From NCBI RefSeq assembly GCF_964340395.1, contig NC_135549.1, forward strand, positions 34,081,832 through 34,145,831: a stretch of DNA of 64,000 nt, written 5' to 3'. Below, one piece after another: positions 21,720 to 32,312 of this stretch. The translations under genes were made by a program, and so were the position numbers. Every line of letters begins with the position of its first letter. The first letter of the stretch is position 1. This DNA comes from Glandiceps talaboti. Lineage: Eukaryota > Hemichordata > Enteropneusta > Spengelidae. The notes under the pieces are model-generated. The model saw only the letters and a program-made list of their open reading frames with translations. It had not been told where the DNA came from and did not search any database.

Positions 21720-23725
21720 TACTGTAGAAATTATTTGACTGTCCGTTTTGCTAAGTTGCAGCAGACAATTAATCTTGTTGCTTATCAGTTAAAAAGTAAA
21801 CAATTAGCCCAATAAAACTCATTGAGACCATGTGTGGTCATTTTAGGGTCAGTTTACCCTGTAGTCCAGCTTCGACTCAAACTTCATTAATTACAAGTAT
21901 CACATCACACATGCACACATATATACAGTGTTTTACACAACAAAATACTTCATAAAGTTCATTTATAGTTCAATTTTCTTTTTTAAACGATAAGCCGATT
22001 TGACAAAATAAAGAACAAAAATAAATGTTACATATATATTGTTAGATTACTAGAATTGGTTTCCAACTTTGTGTCAATATTTGCTATAACAGTGACAGAC
22101 ATTGTTGAAGTTACACTAAAACTTAGAGGTACATAATATCACCAGAGTGCACACACTTAGTAGTCGCCTTGTATGAAAATACTAATCACATGTATTGTTT
22201 TAATGGTATAGCTTCTACAATTGTAAGTAATTCTACTTTAAATGTGTGCATTTTTCATAGTTATAATTTGCAGGTATTTAAATGGACTCATTCAAACACA
22301 AAATTGATGAGCATATATCTCTGAAAAGAAAGCAAGACTTACAGTAGTCAAGGAAAAGCAGAAAACTTGTATATTCATTCAGGCAAACCCGTTGAATGCT
22401 TGTGGTAAGATCAACTGAGATAAGATCGTAAAGCTGCAAGTCATATACTATACACACTTCCACAAATGAAGTAAATTGGAGGCTAACTTTCATTGTTGTT
22501 CTTTATTTTGTCAAATCAGCTGTAAAGACTAACAACTTCAACTTTTGTGTTGTCATTATTTACTAACACATTTCTAGAAAATACTAGTATCAACTTTTAA
22601 TAGTGAAACTTTTACAACTTCAACTGTAACACTGCTCTGATGTCCAATCATAAAGCAACAAGCTTTATATCATGTATTGACAACTCTAATCTAGTTCCTA
22701 TACAGTATTGTTACCACAACATGTAAAGGTCCACTCACAGGTTAGGGTTTAGAAACCATAGTTGGAATCCAGATTAAAACATGCAACTATACGTTTTTCA
22801 TGTATTGACAACTTGACAATGCCATGCTACAGAAATATTGCAAAGGAAATGTCCCCGAAAAACCTCGAATTGCAAGTCAAACATTTGCAACAAGAATTGC
22901 AGACTTTAACAGTGCAAATCAGCGAGGAATTGATTTTTCAAATCCAAGGAACAGCCCTATCAAAGAGAAATTGGAGTCGAAATTTACTACAAGTGGCGCA
23001 ACCCGATAAATTAGATTATCCAGAGAAACAGGACTAGAAATGACTTAGATGTAAACATTGCATGTAAAATGTGTGTAATAACACTTTATTATGATGGCTA
23101 ACTTCAAAGTAGTGTAAGTTGTCAATACATGAACAAGTTGTAGTTGATGCATGCAAAGTATATACCAGAAATATTTTATTATAGTCTTGCAATGTTGTCA
23201 CTGGACTTTAAAGTTAAAGTTGTGAGTTGTTAATACATGTTGTAAAGTTTGTTGTTTTATGATGACTGGACATCAGAGTAGTGTTAAAAGTTGAGGTTGT
23301 AAAAGTTTCACTAAAAGTTGATACTAGTGTTGTCTTGTTTTATTTTGTTATTAAATAATGACAACGTAAAGGAAATTTAATGTTAATCGTTTACCATTAT
23401 CAAAATCATAACAAAATCGAACTATAAATGAACTTTATGAAGAATTTTGTTGACTGTGTATGTATGTATGTATGTATGTATGTATGTATGTATGTATGTA
23501 TGTATGTATGTATGTATGTATGTATGTGTGCATGTGTGATGTAATACTAGTAATTAATGAAGTTTGAGTCCACAGTTAGACAAGAGGGTAAACTGACACT
23601 AAAATGACCAAACATGGTCTCAATGAGTTTTGTAGGGCTAATTGTTTACTTTCCAACTGCTAACCAACAAGATTAATTGTCTGCTACAACTTAGCAAAAC
23701 GGACAGTCAAATAATTTCTACAGTA
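21720..23725. mobile_element. Fold-back element, ~2.0 kb
   Basis: TACTGTAGAAATTATTTGAC and GTCCGTTTTGCTAAGTTG at 21720-21758 are complemented at 23688-23725. The inverted match continues through GACCATGTGTGGTCATTTTA (near 21826), TCATAAAGTTCATTTATAGT (near 21950) and, after an unmatched block, AGTATCAACTTTTAATAGTG (near 22587). The right arm has gained a (TATG)n tract at 23457-23530. The spacer has ORFs of 61-91 codons (22762-23037) of no recognised family. No clear target duplication was found. Confidence 0.65.
23457..23530. repeat. (TATG)n microsatellite
   Basis: About 18 TATG units inside the right arm of the fold-back element. The left arm lacks them, so the expansion happened after the arms formed. 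Confidence 0.95.
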
Positions 23726-23874
23726 AACGCCATATAATTTCTAACATTTAGACAACTGGTTGAAAATTATTTGACAGCTGATACACTCGTTACATAAGAG
23801 TGGTCTACAAGGATAGTTCTAAATGAGCTTAGCACAGCAACGTTTTAGTCGTATTTGCGTAAGTAAAGCATAGC

Positions 23875-23950
23875 AACGGTTAATTCGGATTAATGTACAC
23901 TAAGCATAGGCCATAGCAACGGTTAATTCGGATTGATGTACGCTAAGCAT
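23875..23950. repeat. Short tandem copies of CATAGCAACGGTTAATTCGG
   Basis: CATAGCAACGGTTAATTCGG ATTAATGTAC recurs after ~41 bases, and a third, weaker copy (CATAGTGACGTTTTATACAT) follows. It is non-coding and lies just 5' of kinase exon 3. Confidence 0.6.
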
Positions 23951-24054
23951 AGTGACGTTTTATACATAGTTGTGTAAGTTCAGCTAAGCAAGGCAAAGTT
24001 GAAGTTGGATTTGTGTAAGTTCCTTATAATATATCGCCATCACTGTTACTTCAG

Positions 24055-24242
24055 ATGGGCTAATGATCATCATGGAATATGCAGAACTTGGTAATCTGCA
24101 GTCTTTCTTGAAGACAAGAAATGGAGTAAATGAGTACATGGGAAATACAGATAGCGCAATCATGCCAAACCTGAGTGATCAAGACCTTGACTCCTTTTCC
24201 TGGCAGATAGCTAGGGGTATGGCCCACCTGGCCAGCATCAAG
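24055..24242 (+). CDS. Receptor tyrosine kinase, exon 3: hinge, insert and alpha-E
   Basis: Acceptor CTGTTACTTCAG| at 24054; donor TCAAG|GTGTGT at 24242/24243. It enters in phase 1 and leaves in phase 0. The hinge reads MIIMEYAELGNLQSFLKTR. An ~25-residue insert rich in Asn, Asp and Ser (NGVNEYMGNTDSAIMPNLSD) follows, then the alpha-E helix SFSWQIARGMAHLASIK. Short kinase inserts here are usual in the FGFR and RET groups; PDGFR-type inserts are much longer. The single insert tyrosine (EYMG) is a possible docking site, an inference only. Confidence 0.88.
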
Positions 24243-24589
24243 GTGTGTACATATTCACCACATTAATACTGTAAGAGTGTTTTATATGACTGATATGTTT
24301 TATTCTTTTTGCTTGTAATGAACTGATCTTGATCCCTGGTTTTAGGCTCAAGCACAAAAAAGTATTCCTCTGTCAATTTTATTTAGCAATTGAGTATCTG
24401 CATGGTGCATGTGGTGTGGATCATAGTGCAAAAAGTGATGATGGATATCATTTAATATTTTATATTGATTATACTTTGTTTATTAATAAAAGCAAGTCAC
24501 ATTCGCCCACTGAAATGCATTACTTCTATGTGACGGAATGGAGACATGGTTTAAAGAAATTGGTTAAATACTACAAAAGTGTCTGATAA

Positions 24590-25690
24590 TACAGGAAATT
24601 GCTGAATTTCGAAAATTGAATGCGAAGATCAGACCTGGTAATATGGTGGTAGACGCTTGAATGTAGTCTCTATGTATTAACCTTTTTGAGTTAATTGGTA
24701 AATCATGATTGATCAATACAAATATGCTTGCCATTTAGTAACAAGTGATATGAGCACCACAAATAATCACTATACGAAAAGTCAAATTTACCCACCTTTA
24801 CCCAACCTTTACCCTACCTGTGACCCACCTAACCACCATATCTGTCCAGGGTAGTGTGAGCCACAGTACCACTATTGACTGTCTACAACCCCAGGTGAGA
24901 AATCACCGGGGGTAAATTAAGTCAAAGATGGAACTTCGTCTCCTACTCACCACATTTACACATCCTCTGCCCAAGATCTACCCCAATGGAAAGACATGGT
25001 CAAATATGACTTTTCGTATAGTGAATGCATGTGTATTTATTTGGTTCTGCATTGTCTATATACATGATCTAAAATACACTAGCTACACATAATTGCTACA
25101 CAGGTGTCGGCAATATGTGAATAATAACTTAATTTTGATGGTCTACCATGTAGGCCAAGGTACAGGTCAATGGTAACTGATGCATGTTATCATATGGGGG
25201 TTACACTCTTGAATATAGTGATTTTTAGTACAAATATGGCTGCCATTCAATAACAATTACATGAGCACCAAAATAATGCTTGTGAATAGTTCTTTTCTTC
25301 ATATTATTTGTAAACATGAGTCAAAAGAAATTAGTAATGTGTAAATCTACAATGGTGATCGGCAGGACTTTGATAATTAGCCAAGAAGGTAAAGGTCAAA
25401 GGCCAATTTATCCACATATAGCATGTATCTGATAATATGAGGTAGAGATTTGAATTGAGTCGCTATGTAGTCTTTGAGTTATGCTGTAAATAATGATTTT
25501 TAGCTACAAATATGGCCGCCTTTTGGTCAAATTTGCATATATCAAAACAATTCACCTGCATATGTTTCTGATGATGTGTCATATTTTTGTTATGTTTGAA
25601 AGAAATCAAATATTACACGTCTGAGAAATACGTATTACGGATGGATGGATGGATGCACATACGGACGGAGCCCATTGTAATAACCTCCCC
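24590..25690 (-). repeat. Interspersed repeat family of 16060-18330, minus orientation
   Basis: Contains two to three ~300-bp units with TTTTTAGTACAAATATGGCT, CATGAGCACCAAAATAAT and GAGTYRYTATGTA...TTTGAGTTA. It ends in (GGAT)n GCACATACGGACGGAGCCCA TTGTAATAACC at 25636-25686, the inverse of the head at 16080-16110. A miniature element at 24768-25023 interrupts the left unit. Confidence 0.6.
24768..25023. mobile_element. CACTA-like miniature inverted-repeat element, 256 bp
   Basis: Ends are CACTATACGAAAAGTCAAAT at 24768-24787 and its near-complement ATATGACTTTTCGTATAGTG ending at 25023. AAT directly precedes the left end and directly follows the right end, a 3-bp target duplication. CACTA...TAGTG termini with 3-bp duplications are the signature of the CACTA (EnSpm) superfamily. 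There is no coding capacity. The host repeat around it is otherwise continuous with its other copies, which supports insertion. Confidence 0.7.
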
Positions 25691-26082
25691 TTTTTATTTA
25701 CTTATTTACTTATTAAGCCTTCACAAGAAGAGAAACCAACAATGAGAAAAAAAGAAAACACGATACATAACAATCATACAACATTTGGGCTGGGAGATAA
25801 AAATCGAAGATATGACTATTGTTGAATTTGCATGGTAAATAAGCGATGTCAAGTCTTCCATGAGCGAGTTCTTTGAGAATACACTGAATGGAAGTCTTGT
25901 TTGTATAGAAAGTTTAGTAATTTACAAATGTTAAATTAATGATCTTTTGCTATGAATCGTGAAAATCTTTAAACCCAAGTTACGTGCAAGAACATTTTGC
26001 TGTTGTTCTCAAGTAGTTAAGTATACTTTTCAGTGCATACTTGTACTGTGTAAATGATATTTAGTTTATGATTCTTTTCTAG
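25691..26082. other. Intron 3 tail, no gene
   Basis: Begins with (TTAC/TTAT) short repeats at 25697-25716, then plain AT-rich sequence. The last bases TTATGATTCTTTTCTAG form the polypyrimidine tract and acceptor of kinase exon 4. Confidence 0.6.
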
Positions 26083-26268
<186 letters not shown>

Positions 26269-26394
26269 TAGCCAGTTAATGACTGAAACTAACTGGAGAA
26301 TGATTTAGCTTTTTGCTCGAAATATAGTGGAACTTTAGAATGTCAATTCATCATTGTCTCTCCCGACTTATAACTAGGCACTATTTTGTTCTGT

Positions 26395-26478
26395 ATTAAA
26401 TGCATAATCGACTGATTATACTTTGTTGCAAAGTTTAGAGAAAAAGAATATCGACTTTTCCCCGAGCTAGAGCGTAAT
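26395..26478. repeat. 84-bp segment duplicated exactly at 27398-27481
   Basis: From ATTAAATGCATAATCGACTG to CCGAGCTAGAGCGTAAT, all 84 bases are identical to 27398-27481 in the same orientation, while neighbours on both sides differ. This copy abuts the left end of the Polinton remnant. Confidence 0.9.
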
Positions 26479-26550
26479 GGTGTCTTTTAAATGGTATATC
26501 ATCAAATAAATCGAAATTACAGGTTACTGGTTCAGAGATTTGCTCTGTGG

Positions 26551-26630
26551 TTTTTACCTCCCGTAAGGGTACGGGAGGTATTAAAAGGGGAATGTCTGTC
26601 TGTGTGTCTGTGTGTCTGTGTGTCTGTCTA

Positions 26631-26671
<41 letters not shown>

Positions 26672-27626
26672 GTCATCATTTTCTAAAAATCGGCTGGCTC
26701 AATCGTAATGAAATTTGGAATATATAATCCTTAGGGTAATGGCTAGACCTGATTAGGTTTTGAGCCAGATCTGTTAATGTTTAATTAGAGATATTTGCAT
26801 ATTAATGAAATCAATAATTATGCAATATCTTAACACTGGATACTTCAATTTTAATATAATTTAGTATATTCGTTAAACATAACAGTTGACATACATTTGT
26901 CCTTTAAAATTTGTTGATGTACCTTACAGCGTTAATGAATAATTTGCATAATTAATTATTTTAGGTCATTAGGCTATATCTTACGACTGCATCCTTCAAT
27001 TTTAATACAATTCAGTACATACATTAACCATAACAAATTGTGTATGTCCTATAATGTTAGTTGATGTACCTTACAATGTTAATGAATAATTTGCAAAATT
27101 AATGATTTTCGGTAATTAGGCTATATCTTAAGACTGCATACTTCAATTTCAATACAATACGTTAACCATAACAAAGCGGATATGTCCTATAAAACTTTTG
27201 ATATAGCTTACAGTTTTAATGAAAAATTTGCATAATTAATGATTTTAGGTAACTAGGTTGTATCTTAAAAATGCAAGCTTCAAATTTCATATAATATGAT
27301 ACATTATCAACCATAATAATACGCACCTGTCCTATGAAGTTTGTTGCTACAACTTTTACCTTTAATGAGTATTTTGAATAATGGACGATATTCAGTAATT
27401 AAATGCATAATCGACTGATTATACTTTGTTGCAAAGTTTAGAGAAAAAGAATATCGACTTTTCCCCGAGCTAGAGCGTAATTCCGTATAATTTGGCACAT
27501 ACATCAACCTAAGAAAGCACGCTTGTCCAATAACAAAGCCTGTTACCATTGGTTTTTTTTTAATTTAATGAGTTATTTGAATAATTAGTGATTCCCTTAC
27601 GGGAGGCATTCAGTTTAAATCTGGTT
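26551..27626 (+). mobile_element. CTCCCGTA-family element, copy i
   Basis: Starts TTTTTACCTCCCGTA AGGG TACGGGAGGT (a 10-bp stem with a 4-base loop), followed by a (CTGT)n tract (26593-26672) and CATCATTTTCTAAAAATCGG CTGGCTCAAT. The body is made of ~130-bp degenerate tandem units (AATTTGCATAATTAATGATT, AGGCTATATCTTAAGACTGC, CATACTTCAATTTCAATA). It ends CCCTTACGGGAGGCATTCAG TTTAAATCTGG. The body is interrupted by the 84-bp duplicated segment at 27398-27481. Both flanks are Polinton copy 2, so it is an insertion. No coding sequence. Confidence 0.7.
27398..27481. repeat. 84-bp exact duplicate inside CTCCCGTA copy i
   Basis: Identical to 26395-26478. The equivalent place in copy ii (around 29230) lacks it and reads straight from ATTCAGTAATTA into the next unit, so it was inserted here. 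Confidence 0.85.
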
Positions 27627-27842
27627 TTTAATAGAACAGTATCAGATAATCACTTCGTTGGCCTTTTATGTAATTATACATTGTATCGATGATGTCACAA
27701 TGTACAACATATTCCTTAGTAGTTAAAACATCTGCCTTAAACATCCTTGGTGTTGATGATGCTTTAATTACATTTTGAAAACCTAATATTGCAGCAAAAT
27801 TATTTAGGAGTATAAAATCTACTTTATATTCTTTATCAATTT

Positions 27843-28080
27843 CTATTCTAGTTCTACTAATTTACCTGTAGTTTTTCTCCGTTTTAACATAATATTATTA
27901 TGCATCGATTCGTTTGGTAATTCGATGTTGTAATTACCATTGTCAGTTCTTTTTATCACCCATGTATTACCATTGGAACAGTTTATTTTATTATTCTTAT
28001 ATGTTATATTCCACATTGAGTTATACAATTTACATAGCAATAGTCTGGTATTTTTATACCCAGTTAGTGTTTATAAAACT
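27843..28080 (-). pseudogene. Polinton-associated hypothetical ORF, copy 2
   Basis: Minus-strand frame with MLCKLYNSM, INCSNGNTWVIKR and MHNNIMLKRRKTTGKLVELE. It parallels the frame at 12119-12325 and keeps a segment between the two blocks that copy 1 lacks. It is interrupted upstream by the element at 28102. The product is unknown. Confidence 0.4.
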
Positions 28081-28101
28081 GAATAGTTGCGTTGTTAGTG
28101 T

Positions 28102-28146
28102 TTTTACCTCCCGTAAGGGTACGGGAGGTATTAAAAGGGAAATGTA

Positions 28147-28195
<49 letters not shown>

Positions 28196-29384
28196 GTCTG
28201 TCTGTGTCATCATTTTCTAAAAATCGGCTGGCTCAATTGTAATGAAATTTGAAATATATAATTGTTAGGGTAATAGCTAGACCTGATTAGGTTTTGAGCC
28301 AGATCTGTTAATATTTAATTAGAGAAATTTGCATATTAATGAAATCAACTAATTACGCAATATTTTAAGACTGCATACTTCAATTTCAATATAATTTAGT
28401 GTATTCGTTAAACATAACAACATACATTTGTGCTATAAAATTCGTTGATGTATCTTACAGCGTCAATGACGAATTAGCATAATTAATTATTTTTGGTAAT
28501 TAGGCTATATCTTAAGAATACATACTTCAAATTCAACATAATTTAGTACATACACTAACCATAAGAAAACACATATGTCCTATCAAGTTTGTTGATGCAC
28601 TGTACAGTGTTAATGAATAATTTGCATAATTAATGATTTTCGGTAATTAGGCTATATCTTAAGAATACATACTTCAATTCCAATATAATTCAGTACACAC
28701 GTTAACCATAACAATCACATATGTCCTGTAAAGCTTGTTGGTGTACCTTTCAGTGTTAATGAATATTTTGCATAATTAATGATTCTTGGTAATTAGGCTA
28801 TATCTTACGACTGCATACATCAATTTCAATACAATACAGTACATACATTAACAATAACAAATTGTGTATGTCCTATAATGTTAGTTGATTTACCTTACAG
28901 TGTTAATGAATAATTTGCATAATTAATGATTTTCAGTAATTAGGCTATATCTTAAGACTGCATACTTCAATTTCAATACAATTTAGTACATACGTTAACC
29001 ATAACAAAGCGGATATGTCCTACAAAATCTTTTATATAGCTTAGTTTTAATGAAAAATTTCATACTTAATGATTTTAGGTAACTAGGTTGTATCTTAAAA
29101 ATGCAAGCTTCAAATTTCGTGTAATATGATACATACATCAACCATAATAATACGCACCTGTCCTATGAAGTTTGTTGCTACAACTTTTGCCTTTAATGAG
29201 TATTTTGAATAATGAACGATATTCAGTAATTAAGCAGTATCATACACTCTTACATACATTAACCTGAGAAAGCACACTTGTCCAAAAAACATAGCCTGTT
29301 ACCATAGTTTTTTTTAGTTTAATGAGTTATTTGCATAAATACATGTAGTGATTCCCTTACGGGAGGCATTTAGTTTAAATCTGG
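28102..29384 (+). mobile_element. CTCCCGTA-family element, copy ii, with 6-bp target duplication
   Basis: The most complete copy: hairpin head CCTCCCGTA AGGG TACGGGAGG, (CTGT)n at 28145-28206, GGCTGGCTCAATTGTAATGA, seven or so ~130-bp tandem units, and the tail CCCTTACGGGAGGCATTTAG TTTAAATCTGG. TAGTGT occurs at 28096-28101 and again at 29385-29390, immediately outside the element, as expected of a target-site duplication. The short inverted complementarity between head (CTCCCGTAAGGG) and tail (CCCTTACGGGAG) forms terminal-proximal inverted repeats. Non-coding, 1,283 bp, superfamily unknown. Confidence 0.75.
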
Positions 29385-29439
29385 TAGTGTATATAATAAT
29401 TATATAACGACTTGAAATTACGGTTTAGGTTTATATCCA

Positions 29440-30180
29440 CAAAGTTATAAATTTTCCAAGATACTGATGTAAAAGGAGTAAAGGCTAATAGGAACCACAG
29501 CAAAGATTTCAGTTTCACAGCTGCAGTTCAAGATCATACATATACTAATAATCTTGTCAACTTAGCTGATGTAGATGAACCAATAATAGAAATGCAAAAT
29601 ATACCCAATATACCATTGTACTTTCATGGAATGATGTATTGAAAACATATACATATACTGTATCTGGTATTAGACATTATTTACCAGCACCAGATCCTAG
29701 ATTATATTCAATTAATTAAATTAAATAGATCCAAATATACATCTTCAAATTACACCAGAAAAAGTTATAGTGAAATCAGATAACAAATATAAATTTAAGT
29801 ATATCATTGATTGTGGTTCATTGTATTTGCAGTCATGATTACAACCCTAAGTATAGAATGTGACTTATCAAACAACATATTCTATGACACACAAGAACAG
29901 TGTTTGGGATTAAAAAATGAAAATGAAACAAAAATTATCCATTCATAGAGCATCTATACAAATGACAAATGATTATAGAATAATAACTACAGATACCGGT
30001 ACATTAATGCATTGTATCAAACTGAATATGGAGGCTGAATATGATGTACTATTTACTAACATATCAATAGAGATTTCATCTCATACACGAACCAAAATAA
30101 TCATCAAGTTGAAAATCAACATCAAGGTTCTAGCAATACAAATTTAGATTCAAAGGTAACAGCCAATCATCCTTTGGATA
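29440..30180 (+). pseudogene. Degraded plus-strand frames in Polinton copy 2
   Basis: Readable peptide blocks such as NNLVNLADVDEPIIEMQN, VSGIRHYLPAPDPRLYS and VIVKSDNKYKFKYIIDCG sit in different frames separated by stops. They look like a decayed protein of several hundred residues. The product is not recognised. Confidence 0.35.
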
Positions 30181-30221
30181 TATCAACAATTACACTGAAA
30201 AGAATCGTATTAATTTATATA

Positions 30222-30225
30222 TATA

Positions 30226-30320
<95 letters not shown>
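30222..30320. repeat. (TA)n microsatellite, ~95 bp
   Basis: Nearly pure TA run, producing a meaningless YIYIYI frame. Confidence 0.97.
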
Positions 30321-30323
<3 letters not shown>

Positions 30324-30446
30324 ATAAAATTATTGACTGACATATGTATATGTACTATAATTATGATTAGTGAAAAAGTACAAAGCATCGACAAATTAAT
30401 TAACTATTTACAGTATGTATGCGCAGCTTATAGAAGATCATAAAAA

Positions 30447-30746
30447 TTGTTTGGTGGATTGAATAAAATTAATAACGTTTTGTATATTAACTTCAACAGC
30501 AATCTTACCAATGTTCCAGTTATACCTGTTTTTATATCTGGTGTTGTGGCTGTGCCTATGAGTTTAATAGATTCAAATTTAAAACTGGCTGATAAAAAAG
30601 GACATCTTAAAGTACAACACAGAAATTATAAACAACTCATGACTTATAAAAGAAGTAAAACATTTGATGAAAATTCATCAGAAGTTCAAAAAGATGTATT
30701 TAATAACTCGCTGGAGTTTTGGAAACATGATACTTTACACCATTAG
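30447..30746 (+). pseudogene. Polinton-associated hypothetical ORF, 99 codons
   Basis: Open frame beginning MFGGLNKINNVLYINF and holding a Lys-rich middle (KKGHLKVQHRNYKQLM). The position at the outer part of Polinton copy 2 suggests the remnant of one of its genes. I do not recognise the family. It could be partial, since the upstream frame is broken by the TA tract. Confidence 0.35.
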
Positions 30747-30760
30747 AAATGTACATGAAA

Positions 30761-31140
30761 AAAAGTATAAATTAAATAGTTATATATGTATATATAATAT
30801 TGACAACTTATAATTTTATTCGTCATTATAGCCATTTAATTTATGCTTTTATACTTATATAGTATATAGTTTCATTCTTCTTTCGCCAAGTAGAGTGCTC
30901 AATCAGCTTGGAGAGCATATCATACATAAAATGAAAAAAGACGAGTATGATATTACATTATGTATTTACACTACGGACTGTTTCACCAGAAGGATCATCA
31001 GGCATGAGCTGCTGATTACTACTGACACATGACTGACGTAGTCTATACAGTACAGTATTCATTGACGTCTGTGTACACAAACTTGTATTTAAACAAGGTT
31101 ACGTATTATTGAGTAAGAACTTGTTAGCGCGCCGGCATTT
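30761..31140. other. Intron 4 sequence, no recognised feature
   Basis: AT-rich. No reading frame or repeat could be assigned. Confidence 0.4.
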
Positions 31141-31159
31141 GCTGATTAACTTGATTTAT

Positions 31160-31970
31160 CGGCGGTTATAATAAAATATTTTCCCAGAGACATAGTTGAC
31201 ATCGTTTGGTAACATTTGAGTATGAATAAGCCTGCTTGAGAACTGACCATTGCATATCGTAATTGGTTTTGCTATCTTTTAGCTGCCAAATGTATTTACT
31301 GAGCGCAGTGTCTTTCTTCCTGTGATCAAGTTTAAATGAAGACTTTGAATTCTGTGTCACTAATACCTATGTATGATTTGCGGTCATGGTTAGTGGTGAC
31401 TGTTGTTTTGTAAACAATGCTTTTTAAGAGGCATTTTCCTGCGAGGGGACATTCCTTTGGTTTCCTGTAGTTACAGGTATTTTGCTGTGTTTGCTTAGCT
31501 TTTGAAAGTATAGTTTTGTTGTGCCCGTTAATTATTTTACCCATGTTATCCATGCAGCTATAGCTCACTTTAATATTATTGCGGTTGAATATTTTGAAGA
31601 TGTAGTACACTGGATGTGGGGAAATGCTTGTCGATGAGGTGAAGAAATGTTCTGCCGACATTTGTTGCAACATGTTTACTGTAAGGTTGATTGAACCAAG
31701 TTATATATACGGCTGCGGTTCCGTTTGCGCTGAGTGTATCGTGTTGGGTCAAATTTGAGCTTGTGATTATATTCTGCTTCATTAAGTGCATCTTGGTAGG
31801 GTGATATAGTAGCCTTGAATTGTTGTTCATCACTGGAAATGTTGGACAGTCTTTGGTTTACCGAGCTGGGTATGGTCTTAATTATGGCTTTAGGATGGTT
31901 TTATTTGTTGTTGACGTAGTGGGTGGTGTTGTTTGGTTTCGTATGACTCGTTACGCAAGTTGAAGGTTTC
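31160..31970 (-). pseudogene. GIY-YIG retroelement fragment (Penelope-like or relative)
   Basis: On the minus strand from 31970: PNNTTHYVNNK then an in-frame stop, [32 protein letters not shown], then with shifts [28 protein letters not shown], the Cys-bearing linker ECPLAGKCLLKSIVYKTTV, the nuclease start SYIGISDTEFK, and the C-terminus DTALSKYIWQLKD with KRCQLCLWEN. The order matches retroelements whose reverse transcriptase is followed by a GIY-YIG nuclease. It is a different lineage from the fragment at 9.4-10.5 kb. The RT catalytic part is absent and several shifts or stops are present. Confidence 0.7.
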
Positions 31971-32016
31971 AAAAGGTATCAAAATTGACAACTTCCTTGA
32001 CATCACCTTTCAGTAG

Positions 32017-32312
32017 AATCTTGCACATTTTCATTTAAATAGGTAATAGTACCACATGACTGATAATAAGCCAGTAATTGGTCAGTGGAATCTTGCACAT
32101 TTTCATTTAAATAGGTAATAGTACCACATGAATGATAATAAGCCAGTAATTGGTCAGTGGAATCTTGCACATTTTCATTTAAATAAGTAATAGTACCACA
32201 TGACTGATAATGAGCCAGTAATTGGTCAGTGGAATCTTGCACATTTTTCTTTTAAATAGGTAATAGTACCACATGACACGCCAGTAATTGGTCAGTGGAA
32301 TCTTGCACATTT
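32017..32312. repeat. 72-bp minisatellite, four full units plus a 66-bp unit
   Basis: Units start at AATCTTGCAC: 32017, 32089, 32161, 32233 and 32299 (72, 72, 72 and 66 bp apart). The unit is 24 codons and stays open on the minus strand (QDSTDQLLAYYQSCGTITYL). The array lies directly 5' of the retroelement fragment on its strand, next to DVKEVVNF-type sequence. Confidence 0.9.

Larger units (their letters stand above)
26476..30760 (-). mobile_element. Decayed Polinton/Maverick, copy 2, split by two inserted repeats
   Basis: Segments 26476-26550, 27627-28101 and 29385-29520 align in inverse order with 12620-11990 of copy 1, so the remnant was a single piece before the two CTCCCGTA-family insertions. 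Further right (29520-30760) are degraded plus-strand frames, including one of 99 codons at 30447-30746, divergent from the minus-strand frame at 28040-27843. Polintons carry genes on both strands, so this fits, but no polymerase, ATPase, protease or capsid was recognised. It lies entirely within kinase intron 4. Confidence 0.55.

Noticed and set aside
30174-30443. YIYIYI-rich ORF
   Set aside because: Translation of a TA dinucleotide tract.
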